The notes: a model not told the origin generated them from the sequence alone. 9,969 nt of DNA from an uncultured Collinsella sp. (GCA_900549345.1 UROC01000074.1:1-9969), one strand, 5' to 3'. Positions 1 to 5,850 are shown, numbered from the stretch's first letter. Numbers and translations are program-made.

Positions 1-106
1 TTTCATCCCGGTAAAGGTTCGGGTACAGCTCCGTACACAGCTTCCGGGAATACAGCGGGAGGATCAGCGTCTCCTGCACGGTGTTTTTCTCAATTTTACA
101 TTTCAT
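1..106 (-). CDS. SAM-dependent methyltransferase, LCM/PPM-type, N-terminal fragment
   Basis: The gene runs off the left edge, so only the first 35 residues are visible. The ATG at 106-104 follows a GAGGAAG ribosome binding site six bases upstream, which fixes the start. The peptide begins MKCKIEKNTVQETLILPLYS and continues to a YPNLYRDE segment. The 'V(Q/S)ETLL.PLY.R' opening, followed by an (R)DE before the first helix, is typical of the leucine carboxyl methyltransferase (PF04072-like) branch of class I SAM-dependent methyltransferases. These methylate carboxyl or hydroxyl groups of proteins or small molecules. It follows the preceding methyltransferase gene by about 115 bases on the same strand and may be in the same transcript. 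The SAM-binding motif lies outside the window, so the call rests on the N-terminal signature only. Confidence 0.6.
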   Translation of the reverse strand, partial: MKCKIEKNTVQETLILPLYSRKLCTELYPNLYRDE

Positions 107-221
107 AGGTTTCTTCCTCAGTGAATAAAAACTGTCATAATTGCCGCCAGCATAGCCGCTATGACCGTCATGCCTATCGCCATGTGCAGGATGGATGCAA
201 AAATGCCCGTGCTTGATACCC

Positions 222-827
222 CTACTTCCGCGCCGTGACGCAGAGCCACTTTCTCTTTTTGTGTATCTGCACCTCGTGAAAACCCGCCTGCTCCAGACAT
301 GCCTTTAATTCAATGTCCTTGTAGATGGTCATGCCGCCGATGATCTGCGTCCACCTCTCGTCCTTGTCCGTATCGCCATTGCTCTCGTTGCAGATAAGAA
401 TTGTCCCGCTTGGCTTCAGCGTCCGCCAGACCTCACGGAAGCATCGGGGCAAATCAGGCCAAAAATAGACGGTTTCAAAGGCCGTGGCAGCATCGAAGTA
501 GCTATCCTCAAACGCCATATCCGCCACACTGCCTTGCAGAACGGCGCAACGCCCCTCCTGAATTGCAGTTCGGTTGAGCTTTCTAGCCTTCTCCACGCTG
601 ACGGGCGAATAGTCGATGCCCTTGACGACGCCATACGGGCATTTTTTCAGCAGCCGTTTTATGTTTGCCCCGCCGCCGCAGCCGCAATCCAGCACCTTTG
701 CGTTTGGCGTAAGTCGTAGAAATCGAAGTCCCCACCGCGCCACAGGGCTGTGGCCCAGATTCATCATGGCAACCATAAGTTTTCCGCCGAGGCCCACGGG
801 CTTGCGGGTGTTTTCAAAGAACGACAT
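222..827 (-). CDS. class I SAM-dependent methyltransferase (second of cluster)
   Basis: This is a 201-residue Rossmann-fold methyltransferase. I place the start at the ATG at 827, because a GGAGG ribosome binding site sits just upstream; an in-frame upstream start at 857 lies inside the previous gene. Motif I is VLDCGCGGG (residues about 45-53). The acidic end of strand 2 is GIDYS (D72 contacts the SAM ribose). A later FDAATAFETVYFWPDL segment (about 111-126) and LKPSGTILICNE (about 137-148) match the post-motif strands of Methyltransf_11/25 enzymes. Such enzymes act on small molecules; the substrate cannot be read from the sequence. The start overlaps the stop of the upstream methyltransferase by 14 bases, which implies translational coupling. 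Confidence 0.85.
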   Translation of the reverse strand: MSFFENTRKPVGLGGKLMVAMMNLGHSPVARWGLRFLRLTPNAKVLDCGCGGGANIKRLLKKCPYGVVKGIDYSPVSVEKARKLNRTAIQEGRCAVLQGSVADMAFEDSYFDAATAFETVYFWPDLPRCFREVWRTLKPSGTILICNESNGDTDKDERWTQIIGGMTIYKDIELKACLEQAGFHEVQIHKKRKWLCVTARK

Positions 828-1443
828 CTGATCCCTCCGATTTCGTGCATTCCGCATAGGTCAACGGGAACGAGGCCTTCAACACCGCGCTTTTCTGCAC
901 CGCCCAGCCGTTTTGACGCAGGAAACGTAAGTATTCCTCGCTTGTCCACCTGCTGTGGAGGGGGAATCCCGCCATACTCATGAAAAAGGCTTTTGCCTTG
1001 CCGGAAACCGAGTTCCCCGCGTGGGTGAAGGTTGGCGCGATGAGCACGCCGTCGTCCTTCAGCACCCGCCTGATTTCTTGCAGGGCCTTTTCCGGATGCG
1101 GCACTATGTGAAGCGCGTTGGACGCGATCACCACTTCGAAGGACTTCTGTGCATAGGGCAGGCGGAACATATCTTGTACGGAAAAGTGCAGCTTTGCGGA
1201 TTGATTGTCCCGCTTTGCTTCAAGGATCATCTTTGCAGAGGCGTCCGTAGCCTCGATGTGCGCCGCCGCATTCACGATGCTCTTTGCGATAAGCCCCGTG
1301 CCGGTGGCGACCTCCAGTACGGTCTTTGCTTTCACCACCGGCCGGATCAGCCCATACATCTTCTCATACGCCGCCCGGTCGTTTCGCATGAAACGGTCAT
1401 ACCGACCGGCGTTCTTGTCCCAGAAACCCTCGCGTTCGTGCAT
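814..1443 (-). CDS. class I SAM-dependent methyltransferase (first of cluster)
   Basis: This is a 209-residue methyltransferase, probably soluble. The ATG at 1443 is preferred, with a G-rich TTGGGGGCG stretch upstream serving as a weak ribosome binding site; an in-frame TTG lies five codons earlier. Motif I reads VLEVATGTG (residues about 42-50), the acidic SAM-ribose residue is in EATDAS (D67), and a hydrophobic strand VVIASNALHIVPHPEKAL plus RRVLKDDGVLIAPTFT completes a Methyltransf_11 fold. The family is broad (quinone, polyketide and drug methylation), so the substrate is unknown. It is the first gene of a leftward cluster: its end overlaps the next methyltransferase, and a perfect inverted repeat lies 17 bases upstream of its start codon. 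Control by a MarR-type repressor encoded elsewhere is likely. Confidence 0.85.
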   Translation of the reverse strand: MHEREGFWDKNAGRYDRFMRNDRAAYEKMYGLIRPVVKAKTVLEVATGTGLIAKSIVNAAAHIEATDASAKMILEAKRDNQSAKLHFSVQDMFRLPYAQKSFEVVIASNALHIVPHPEKALQEIRRVLKDDGVLIAPTFTHAGNSVSGKAKAFFMSMAGFPLHSRWTSEEYLRFLRQNGWAVQKSAVLKASFPLTYAECTKSEGSDVVL

Positions 1444-1459
1444 GGCTGTCGCCCCCAAA

Positions 1460-1479
1460 TAGTTAGAGCCATCTAACTA
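1460..1479. promoter_or_regulatory. inverted repeat, probable MarR-type operator
   Basis: Two perfect 8-base arms, TAGTTAGA and TCTAACTA, are separated by GCCA. The 20-base span and arm composition resemble operators of MarR-family repressors. It lies directly upstream of the leftward methyltransferase cluster and overlaps a TATAGT sequence that could be its -10 element on the minus strand; no good -35 is seen. Binding of a repressor here would block transcription of the cluster. No MarR gene is in the window, so the regulator is inferred. Confidence 0.5.
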
Positions 1480-1686
1480 TAACACACGAATCATGCAGTA
1501 AGATGAGGCTAACCTTCTTTTCTTGGCCAAGACGCATCTCTTCGGTTTTCGCTTATAACGGCGCGAATCAGATACTAGGCTGGAGCTGAAGAAAGAGCTC
1601 GGCGGACAGGTAGGTCGATACCGGTTCCCGGAACGGTGATCCAGCCAATTACACCAGGGCTCTAGTCATGGAGGTAAACCCAATCC
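1480..1686. other. intergenic stretch without a recognised gene
   Basis: Nothing recognisable is encoded here on either strand. There is a short plus-strand open stretch (about 1559-1639) too brief to identify, and a 7-base inverted repeat GTCATGG/CCATGAC at 1665-1671 and 1685-1691 just upstream of the broken ORF that follows. Two CGAATCA words (near 1487 and 1564) match the repeat cluster farther right at 2130-2204. Confidence 0.4.
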
Positions 1687-1983
1687 ATGACGGGAAATAG
1701 GTCCTTTTCTCTAGCTCGACGTCTTTCGCGGGCGACGGGTTAATGTGGCTGGTGGGATTCCCTGCACGAAGCCGTTGCTGCCGCTGCCTCCAGGCGCGGT
1801 TCACTCGGCAAGATGGGCGACTACGAGGCCGTGCTCGGCGAGGTCAGAAGATTCGATATCATGCAGGGCATCTGGTCCTCTTACATCTCGGCATCACCCT
1901 ATGCGGAAGGCGTCGATTTTGAAGAGGCGGTCGATTCGGCCATCGAGCTCGCAAGGCTTTCGGAGCTTGACGATTTGGACTGA
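1687..1983 (+). pseudogene. probable broken small ORF, hypothetical
   Basis: One plus-strand frame runs from an ATG at 1687 to a TGA at 1981, broken by a single TAA at 1741-1743. The part after the stop (1744-1983) has GC-rich third positions and an acidic, natural-looking composition, for example MGDYEAVLGEVRRFD, ASPYAEGVDFEEAVDSAIEL and a terminal LSELDDLD. This suggests true coding ancestry. A GGAGG lies at 1670-1674, farther from the ATG than usual. An ATG at 1813 would give an intact 56-residue ORF but has no ribosome binding site. I do not recognise the family. It could be a decayed gene or the tail of a protein whose front was lost. Confidence 0.35.
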
Positions 1984-2129
1984 TGGAGGTGAGAAGTTCC
2001 TCACCGCGCCAATACCAGACGATTGCGCTATAGGCATCTCTCCGACCCTTTGAATCACCCCTTTTCACGCCACCCGCTACGAACCCCGGCGGAAACCAGG
2101 GAGTGATTAAAGGAGCGACCAGCGGTTTT

Positions 2130-2204
2130 GCGAATCAATTGAGTCATTCCCGAAATCGCGAATCAAGGGCCTGATTCGCCCAAATCGCGCACGAATCAGC
2201 CCTT
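2130..2204. repeat. GCGAATCA direct and inverted repeat cluster
   Basis: GCGAATCA occurs at 2130-2137 and 2158-2165. An exact inverted copy, TGATTCGC, at 2172-2179 leaves a six-base AGGGCC loop. A further CGAATCA lies at 2192-2198. The segment AAGGGC-C-TGATTCG (2165-2178) can alternatively pair with CGAATCA-GCCCTT (2192-2204), with one bulged base. The two stems share bases and exclude each other. An AAATCGCG word recurs at 2153-2160 and 2182-2189. Function is unknown; it could be a protein-binding array, a structured RNA 3' end or a species-specific intergenic repeat. Confidence 0.55.
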
Positions 2205-2280
2205 AGGCGGTACAACGCGACACACATCGGCAGCACCCTTACTGGATCAGTCACTGGGTGGGAATAGGGCATACGTTCTG

Positions 2281-2292
2281 TATAACGTTATA
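2281..2292. repeat. 12-base perfect palindrome TATAACGTTATA
   Basis: The sequence reads identically on both strands. It is AT-rich in a GC-rich setting and could be a protein-binding site or part of a promoter, but no gene start lies in the right position on either strand. Confidence 0.3.
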
Positions 2293-2303
2293 GCACAAGG
2301 TGA

Positions 2304-2333
2304 CAGGCGCAGTTTCAATCGAAGCTACGCCTG
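2304..2333 (-). terminator. stem-loop downstream of yjdF, possible terminator
   Basis: Arms CAGGCG-C-AGTTTC and GAAGCT-A-CGCCTG pair around an AATC loop, giving a 13-position stem with one mismatch and one G-U pair. It begins about 30 bases after the stop codon of the leftward yjdF gene, the usual place for a terminator. No run of T follows on the minus strand, so intrinsic termination is uncertain; it could instead protect the mRNA end. Confidence 0.35.
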
Positions 2334-2361
2334 CTGCTATATATACTGGTCGATGGCGGTA

Positions 2362-2781
2362 TCAATGCCCGCGATGCTTCTGCTTGCGCTTCAGTTTTCT
2401 CTGCTCGTAGCGCGCATCAGCCTCTTCCGCGCGGCGTCGGCGTCGTGCATGATCTGACTCCTGCTTCAACGCTTCCCTCTGTGCCGCGAGCGCCTGCTGC
2501 GCCTTGGTGCTCATCGCTGGCTGCTTGAGGGCTTTCGCCGCCTCGCGAGCGCGCCGCTTGGGGTTCTTCGCGGGCTTGCTTGCCTCAGCCGGTTCGCCAC
2601 CGAAGAATGAGAACTTCTCCCATTTGCTTGTAACGAATTTCTGGATCTCCTCATCGGACGGTTCTGCGCCGAAGACGATGCGGGCGACGCCGTACCTTCC
2701 GTCCTCGACGTGCTCCGCCAGCCCGACCCAGAATTGCCCGTCGTGATATACGGTCAGGGTGGACGACACACTGATCTGCAT
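2362..2781 (-). CDS. yjdF: YjdF family protein (DUF2992)
   Basis: The product is 139 residues, the usual size for YjdF/DUF2992. The ATG at 2781 follows an AAAGGAGG ribosome binding site with eight bases of spacing; the open frame extends upstream, but only through the structured leader. The N-terminal half (about residues 1-65) has the family pattern: LTVYHDGQFWVGLAEHVEDG, then YGVARIVFGAEPSDEEIQKF and a WEKFSFFGG end. The C-terminal half is very basic and helical (repeated KR and RRRR, ending KRKQKHRGH), consistent with nucleic-acid binding. In Firmicutes this gene is commonly controlled by the yjdF riboswitch, which senses azaaromatic compounds; the protein's own role is unproven, with detoxification of such compounds suggested. 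It appears to be transcribed alone. Confidence 0.88.
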   Translation of the reverse strand: MQISVSSTLTVYHDGQFWVGLAEHVEDGRYGVARIVFGAEPSDEEIQKFVTSKWEKFSFFGGEPAEASKPAKNPKRRAREAAKALKQPAMSTKAQQALAAQREALKQESDHARRRRRAEEADARYEQRKLKRKQKHRGH

Positions 2782-2789
2782 GGTTGGTT

Positions 2790-2900
2790 CCTCCTTTATG
2801 TAGATGACCATGCAGAGAAGGGACAACCAAGGAGGCGGGTTACTGATGCGGACTCCCGCACGCCCACGACTACCCGACGGGGACTGTGTTTTCATCTCTG
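2790..2900 (-). ncRNA. candidate yjdF riboswitch in leader of yjdF
   Basis: The minus-strand leader folds into a closed structure. CAGAGA at 2900-2895 pairs with TCTCTG at 2817-2812 as the outer stem. CGGGT near 2875 can pair with ACCCG at 2840-2836. TGCGG and CCGCA flank a GAGT loop near 2860-2847. Segments such as ACACAGTCC, GGGCGTGCGG and ACCCGCCTCC resemble, from memory, the conserved core of the yjdF motif, and the location directly before a yjdF gene matches its known genetic context. CCTCCTT (2835-2829) is perfectly complementary to AAGGAGG (2796-2790), the ribosome binding site, so ligand-dependent exposure of the site is a plausible translational switch. The identification is by resemblance and context, not a covariance-model hit. 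Confidence 0.7.
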
Positions 2901-2908
2901 GTGGTTGG

Positions 2909-2917
2909 ATTGTAGCA
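2909..2917 (-). promoter_or_regulatory. extended -10 promoter element for yjdF
   Basis: On the minus strand TG-C-TACAAT forms an extended -10 element. The expected start of transcription is near 2902, almost exactly where the first stem of the riboswitch begins (2900). No good -35 hexamer lies 17-18 bases upstream (GGTCAA or AGGTCA), which the extended -10 may compensate. Confidence 0.45.
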
Positions 2918-3010
2918 TGAGCGAATGCGCATTGACCTCGCTGCCGGCATGCTGTGACTGGGGTCGGAATTTCGAATTCTCGATAATATGCCTACGTGCA
3001 TCGCCCCTCA

Positions 3011-3045
3011 GTTTCGAAACTTAAAAACATCTCGAGTTTCGAAAC
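3011..3045. repeat. two GTTTCGAAAC palindromes
   Basis: A perfect 10-base palindrome occurs at 3011-3020 and 3036-3045, 25 bases from start to start (about two and a half helical turns). The second copy sits in a wider imperfect palindrome, CTCG-A-GTTTCGAAAC-CGAG. A related TTTCGAA lies near 2970. The pair immediately precedes a DUF4143 ATPase remnant and could be its ancestral operator or a recombination site. Confidence 0.45.
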
Positions 3046-3047
3046 CG

Positions 3048-3182
3048 AGAGAGCTCGCGCCTCTTCTGTCCATCAGGGATGCGTTTCCGAAAGTCCTCAT
3101 CGCCTGCACGAGGCATAAGCCCTATACCAGGGAGGGCGTTCTCGTGCTGGACCTCGCGAGGTGGCTGCTCGGCGAGCAGGGT
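3048..3182 (+). pseudogene. C-terminal remnant of a DUF4143 AAA ATPase
   Basis: A plus-strand open stretch encodes RELAPLLSIRDAFPKVLIAC, followed by TRHKPYTREGVLVLDLARWL and LGEQ. The pattern 'SIRDAFPKV.IA.TRH.PY...GV.V.DLARWLLG' is the characteristic C-terminal end of many ATP-binding proteins of the DUF4143 family. The N-terminal ATPase domain (Walker A and B) is absent: upstream in this frame are only the two palindromes and no ribosome binding site. It is therefore a decayed fragment. The intact family member at 7465-8754 ends differently, so this is not simply a duplicate of that gene. The frame stays open to 3263, but the sequence after about 3182 is low-complexity Arg/Ala without family character. 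Confidence 0.6.
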
Positions 3183-3346
3183 TCTGAGCGCCGCAAAGGG
3201 GTGTCGCGCGACAGGGCGCGCAGCGCCGTTCGCGCCCGCATGGGAAGCGCCGCCGCCATATAGGCGGCCGAAAGCGACCGATTGACCTTTTGCCCATCAA
3301 GCTTATCAAGCGCCCGCGCGCGAGGCTCGTCGCGATGGATCGCGCG

Positions 3347-4195
3347 TTACTCGCCGCCTGCCTGCGCCGCCGAGAGCAGGGCGCCCAAATCGGCCTGAAT
3401 CGCCTCTGCCTTGCTCCTGAGCTGCAACGGAGCCGAGTCGCCCGAGATGTTTACGCTCAACAGGTGCGTATCCGGCAGCTTTGCGGTCATGCTCCAGAAC
3501 GGGAGCGTGATAATGCCAGGGGTCATCTCGCCCACGCCGAGCTCCAGCAACAGCATGCGGCCATTGCCGCGCTCGTGCACATAATGCTCGTAGCGTCTGA
3601 GACTTTCGCGCCATGCCGCACCCTGCAGAAACGTGTCGTCGCGCACCCACGGCGCGAGCTGCCAGCCGCAGTGTGGGCATCGAGGGACATCCTCGCTGCG
3701 GATCTCGAACCCCGTCATGCCCGCGAGCATACGCTCGACGTAGGGACTCGCGTCGAAGAGCTCGTCGCAGCATGGCTGTTTGCATTGAAGGTGTGCGAAG
3801 CTTCCCTGGTAGTTGCAGACCCTCTCGGCGGGAAACGTCTTCTCGACCTGGGTGTCCACATTGGTGCTCAGGATGAAGTAATCCTTATTGCCGATGAGGG
3901 ACCGCAGGTCGAGATAGGGCTGCGAGGCCGGCTCGCGCAGCATGAAATCGATGTATCGCGCGTAGTATGCCCATTGCTGCTCGAGGCTGGGATAAAGGTG
4001 ATAGAAGCCGTCGAAAAGGCTCTTGAAGCCAAAAGCCTGCTGCCAGTCCTCCATTCCGGCGCGCGCCATGCCAGCGCGGTTGTAATGGTTGAACCCGGCG
4101 GCGCTCGACATGCCCGAGCCGATGCCGACGATGATGACATCGGCATCGTCGATAAGGTTTCGAAGCCTATCCGCTTCTCTTTCTAGGGGCGGCAT
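3347..4195 (-). CDS. class M-like sirtuin C (Sir2 family, catalytic His replaced by Gln)
   Basis: A 282-residue Sir2-fold protein, last of three in the operon. The NAD-binding loop is GIGSGMSSAAGFNHY (about residues 24-38). The nicotinamide/ribose motif is STNVDTQVEK (110-119). The position of the sirtuin catalytic histidine reads YQGS (Q130) instead of HGS. Zinc-ribbon cysteines are C138/C142 and C173/C176, with a C-terminal Rossmann motif LLELGVGEMTP (216-226). Gln in place of His, with Asn and Asp of the NVD motif kept, is the pattern of class M sirtuins (SirTM), which ADP-ribosylate protein rather than deacetylate it. The start overlaps the stop of the preceding sirtuin by 13 bases, with GAGG upstream, so translation is probably coupled. 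No acceptor protein or macrodomain is encoded nearby. Confidence 0.85.
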   Translation of the reverse strand: MPPLEREADRLRNLIDDADVIIVGIGSGMSSAAGFNHYNRAGMARAGMEDWQQAFGFKSLFDGFYHLYPSLEQQWAYYARYIDFMLREPASQPYLDLRSLIGNKDYFILSTNVDTQVEKTFPAERVCNYQGSFAHLQCKQPCCDELFDASPYVERMLAGMTGFEIRSEDVPRCPHCGWQLAPWVRDDTFLQGAAWRESLRRYEHYVHERGNGRMLLLELGVGEMTPGIITLPFWSMTAKLPDTHLLSVNISGDSAPLQLRSKAEAIQADLGALLSAAQAGGE

Positions 4196-4881
4196 TGGAC
4201 AACCTCTTCGAAAGCCAGGGCCATATCGCCATCAACGAGAATCGTCTCGCACAAAACGTCGGGCGCCATGGCCTGGCTGTAATTGAACACGATGTAGGTG
4301 GCGTGCTCGCAGGCATTCGCGACCTGAGCGAGCATGCGCTTTATGATGCCGTTGCGCAGCCCCACGCCAAGCTCGAGAATGGCAACTCTGCCGTTGCGAT
4401 GGGCTTGCACGAGGCGCGCGAGTTCTTCGAGCTGAGCCGTGGCGAGGGCATCCGGGTGAGCGAGACGCAGCTCGTCGATCGACGTGCGTATGCTCCCCTC
4501 CGTTTCGAGCATATGGTTCTCGTTGAACCCTGCACGTGCGAAGTGTCCGTCGACATTGCACGTGATCACGAAGGTGTCAGCGTGCTCCGTAAGATGCCGT
4601 AGCCCGTTCATAAGCGGGCTGGGCTCATATTCGAGATATTCTTTTCGATAGAACCGCTCTGTCCATCGGCGTCGCACGTTAGCGTCCGGGGAGGCGAGCC
4701 CCTGCAGTATGCAGCCGATGCCATCGGTCTGGGCGAGATCCCCGTATGCCTCCCGGAAATGGGCGTCGGTGCAGAAGATGTTGAGCCCCTCCGCCATGTC
4801 GAGCCCGTTGCTGGCGCCGATGACGATCAAATCCGCCTCGGCAAGCACCTGGCCGATGCGGGCCGCTTTCACCAATTCCAT
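4183..4881 (-). CDS. divergent sirtuin B, zinc-site-less, His replaced by Glu
   Basis: A 232-residue Sir2-like protein, the middle gene of the trio. It keeps the Rossmann loop IGASNGLDMAEGLNIF (about residues 21-36), a TCNVDGHF motif (107-114) and the C-terminal LELGVGLRNG (169-178). The catalytic region reads ETEGS, placing E128 where deacetylases have His and its neighbours have Gln. The segment between E128 and LELGVG is only about 40 residues, versus about 90 in the flanking paralogues, and has no cysteine pair, so the zinc ribbon is lost. The NAD loop is also altered (SNGLDMAEG). It could be a non-catalytic partner, an NAD sensor or an enzyme of changed specificity. It starts three bases after the previous stop (TAG-CGC-ATG), with GGAAGG as ribosome binding site. 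Confidence 0.82.
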   Translation of the reverse strand: MELVKAARIGQVLAEADLIVIGASNGLDMAEGLNIFCTDAHFREAYGDLAQTDGIGCILQGLASPDANVRRRWTERFYRKEYLEYEPSPLMNGLRHLTEHADTFVITCNVDGHFARAGFNENHMLETEGSIRTSIDELRLAHPDALATAQLEELARLVQAHRNGRVAILELGVGLRNGIIKRMLAQVANACEHATYIVFNYSQAMAPDVLCETILVDGDMALAFEEVVQCRP

Positions 4882-4884
4882 GCG

Positions 4885-5850
4885 CTACCTTCCCAGCGTC
4901 TTGCGCACATCGGCAAGCACGTCGGCGATGTCGGCGCGGATCGTCATGCCTCGGTCCTCGATCGCGCGGGGCAGAAAGCGCGTCTTGTTGTTTACGCCGA
5001 TGTAGGTCGCCTGCGGCAACTGCGCCGTGAGGGCCCAGAACGGCTCCTGGATAAACGCAGGCGTCATGCGGCCCACGCCCAGCTCGAGGAAGAGAATCCT
5101 CTGCCGCGCGTGCGCGTCGAGCCAGTCGGACACCTTGTGGTACTGCTCCTCGTAAAGCTCGCCCTGCAGGAAGTTGCCGTAGCCGCGAACCCAGGGGAAC
5201 GCCTCGGCCCCGCAGTGCGGGCAGCGCGGCACGAGCTCTGACGGAACCTCTAGACCGTCCCCCATGGCCTCTATCATGCGGGAGATCGGTTCGATGGCGT
5301 CCCACACCTCGTCGGTGCAGCAACGGGAGCACTGGAGGAAGCGGTGGTCGCCTTGGATCTCGGCCACCTTCTCCCAAGGGTAGATTTTCACGAACTGCGT
5401 GTCCTGGTTGGTGGTGAGCACGAAGAAGTTCTTCTCGGCAAGGATGGCGTCGAGATCCTTGTAAGGTTCGCGCAGCGGGGCGTTGAGCGTGGTGTCGAGG
5501 AAGGTGGCAAGGTAGCCCCAGCGTGCCTCGGCAGTGGGCCAGCGGTAGAACGACCCCTCGAAGGCACCCCTGAAACCGTAACGCTCGGCGAATTTGCCGA
5601 AATGCCTGCGATAGGTCGCGTTGTCCTCGTAGTAGAAGTCGCCGCCGCCCGCCGCGGAGAGCCCGGAGGCCCCGCCCACAAGCACGCAATCGGCCTCTTC
5701 GATCATGCGAGCAAACGTTTCGATTTGCTGCTCGTAGGGGACGGGTTCGCAATCGCTCAGATCATAGGGCGTGCCGCCGTTTCGATAGACTGCTTGATGG
5801 GAAAACGATCGGTTGGTGAGCTCGACGACAAGCTGCTCGTACGGAGTCAT
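4885..5850 (-). CDS. class M-like sirtuin A (Sir2 family, catalytic His replaced by Gln)
   Basis: A 321-residue Sir2-fold protein and first gene of the operon. An unusual N-terminal extension of about 45 residues precedes the NAD loop VLVGGASGLSAAGGGDFYYE (56-75). The catalytic segment has TTNQDTQF (146-153) and IQGD (Q166 in the histidine position), followed by LQCSRCC (C174/C177) and PRCPHC (C210/C213) as the zinc ribbon, then FLELGVGRMTP (254-264). 'TN.D..F....IQGD..FLQC' closely recalls the TQGD-type motif of SirTM protein ADP-ribosyltransferases; a deacetylase function is unlikely without the histidine. The ATG at 5850 has an AGAGGG site upstream. It is divergent from the TetR gene across a 143-base gap. 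The substrate is unknown. Confidence 0.87.
   Translation of the reverse strand: MTPYEQLVVELTNRSFSHQAVYRNGGTPYDLSDCEPVPYEQQIETFARMIEEADCVLVGGASGLSAAGGGDFYYEDNATYRRHFGKFAERYGFRGAFEGSFYRWPTAEARWGYLATFLDTTLNAPLREPYKDLDAILAEKNFFVLTTNQDTQFVKIYPWEKVAEIQGDHRFLQCSRCCTDEVWDAIEPISRMIEAMGDGLEVPSELVPRCPHCGAEAFPWVRGYGNFLQGELYEEQYHKVSDWLDAHARQRILFLELGVGRMTPAFIQEPFWALTAQLPQATYIGVNNKTRFLPRAIEDRGMTIRADIADVLADVRKTLGR

Larger units (their letters stand above)
1984..2361. other. gene-free, repeat-rich spacer
   Basis: No convincing ORF is visible here. The stretch holds a cluster of GAATCA-type repeats (2130-2204), a 12-base palindrome (2281-2292) and a stem-loop (2304-2333), listed separately. It also separates the left methyltransferase block from the yjdF gene and may mark a boundary of transferred DNA; no integrase, tRNA or insertion-sequence terminal repeats were recognised. 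Confidence 0.5.

Noticed and set aside
118..300. Minus-strand 60-codon frame with a hydrophobic end (possible small membrane protein)
   Set aside because: It overlaps the end of the second methyltransferase, the only ATG outside that overlap (183) gives 21 residues, and no ribosome binding site precedes it.
955..1476. Plus-strand 173-codon ORF
   Set aside because: It lies wholly opposite the first methyltransferase gene and shows no family pattern; it is a shadow of that gene.
2206..2280. Possible tRNA-like or attachment-site sequence in the spacer
   Set aside because: No cloverleaf, TTCGA loop or CCA end could be formed, and no integrase is nearby.
3252..3268. GCCGCC-ATATA-GGCGGC hairpin as terminator of the sirtuin operon
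   Set aside because: The stem is only six bases and no T run follows on the minus strand; it lies about 80 bases beyond the stop.
3290..4186. Plus-strand 298-codon ORF opposite sirtuin C
   Set aside because: Its length comes from high GC on the strand opposite a clear Sir2 gene; it has no recognisable motif.
4679..5752. Minus-strand 357-codon ORF overlapping sirtuins A and B
   Set aside because: Arg/Gly/Ala-rich low-complexity translation in another frame of the sirtuin genes; all family motifs lie in the annotated frames.
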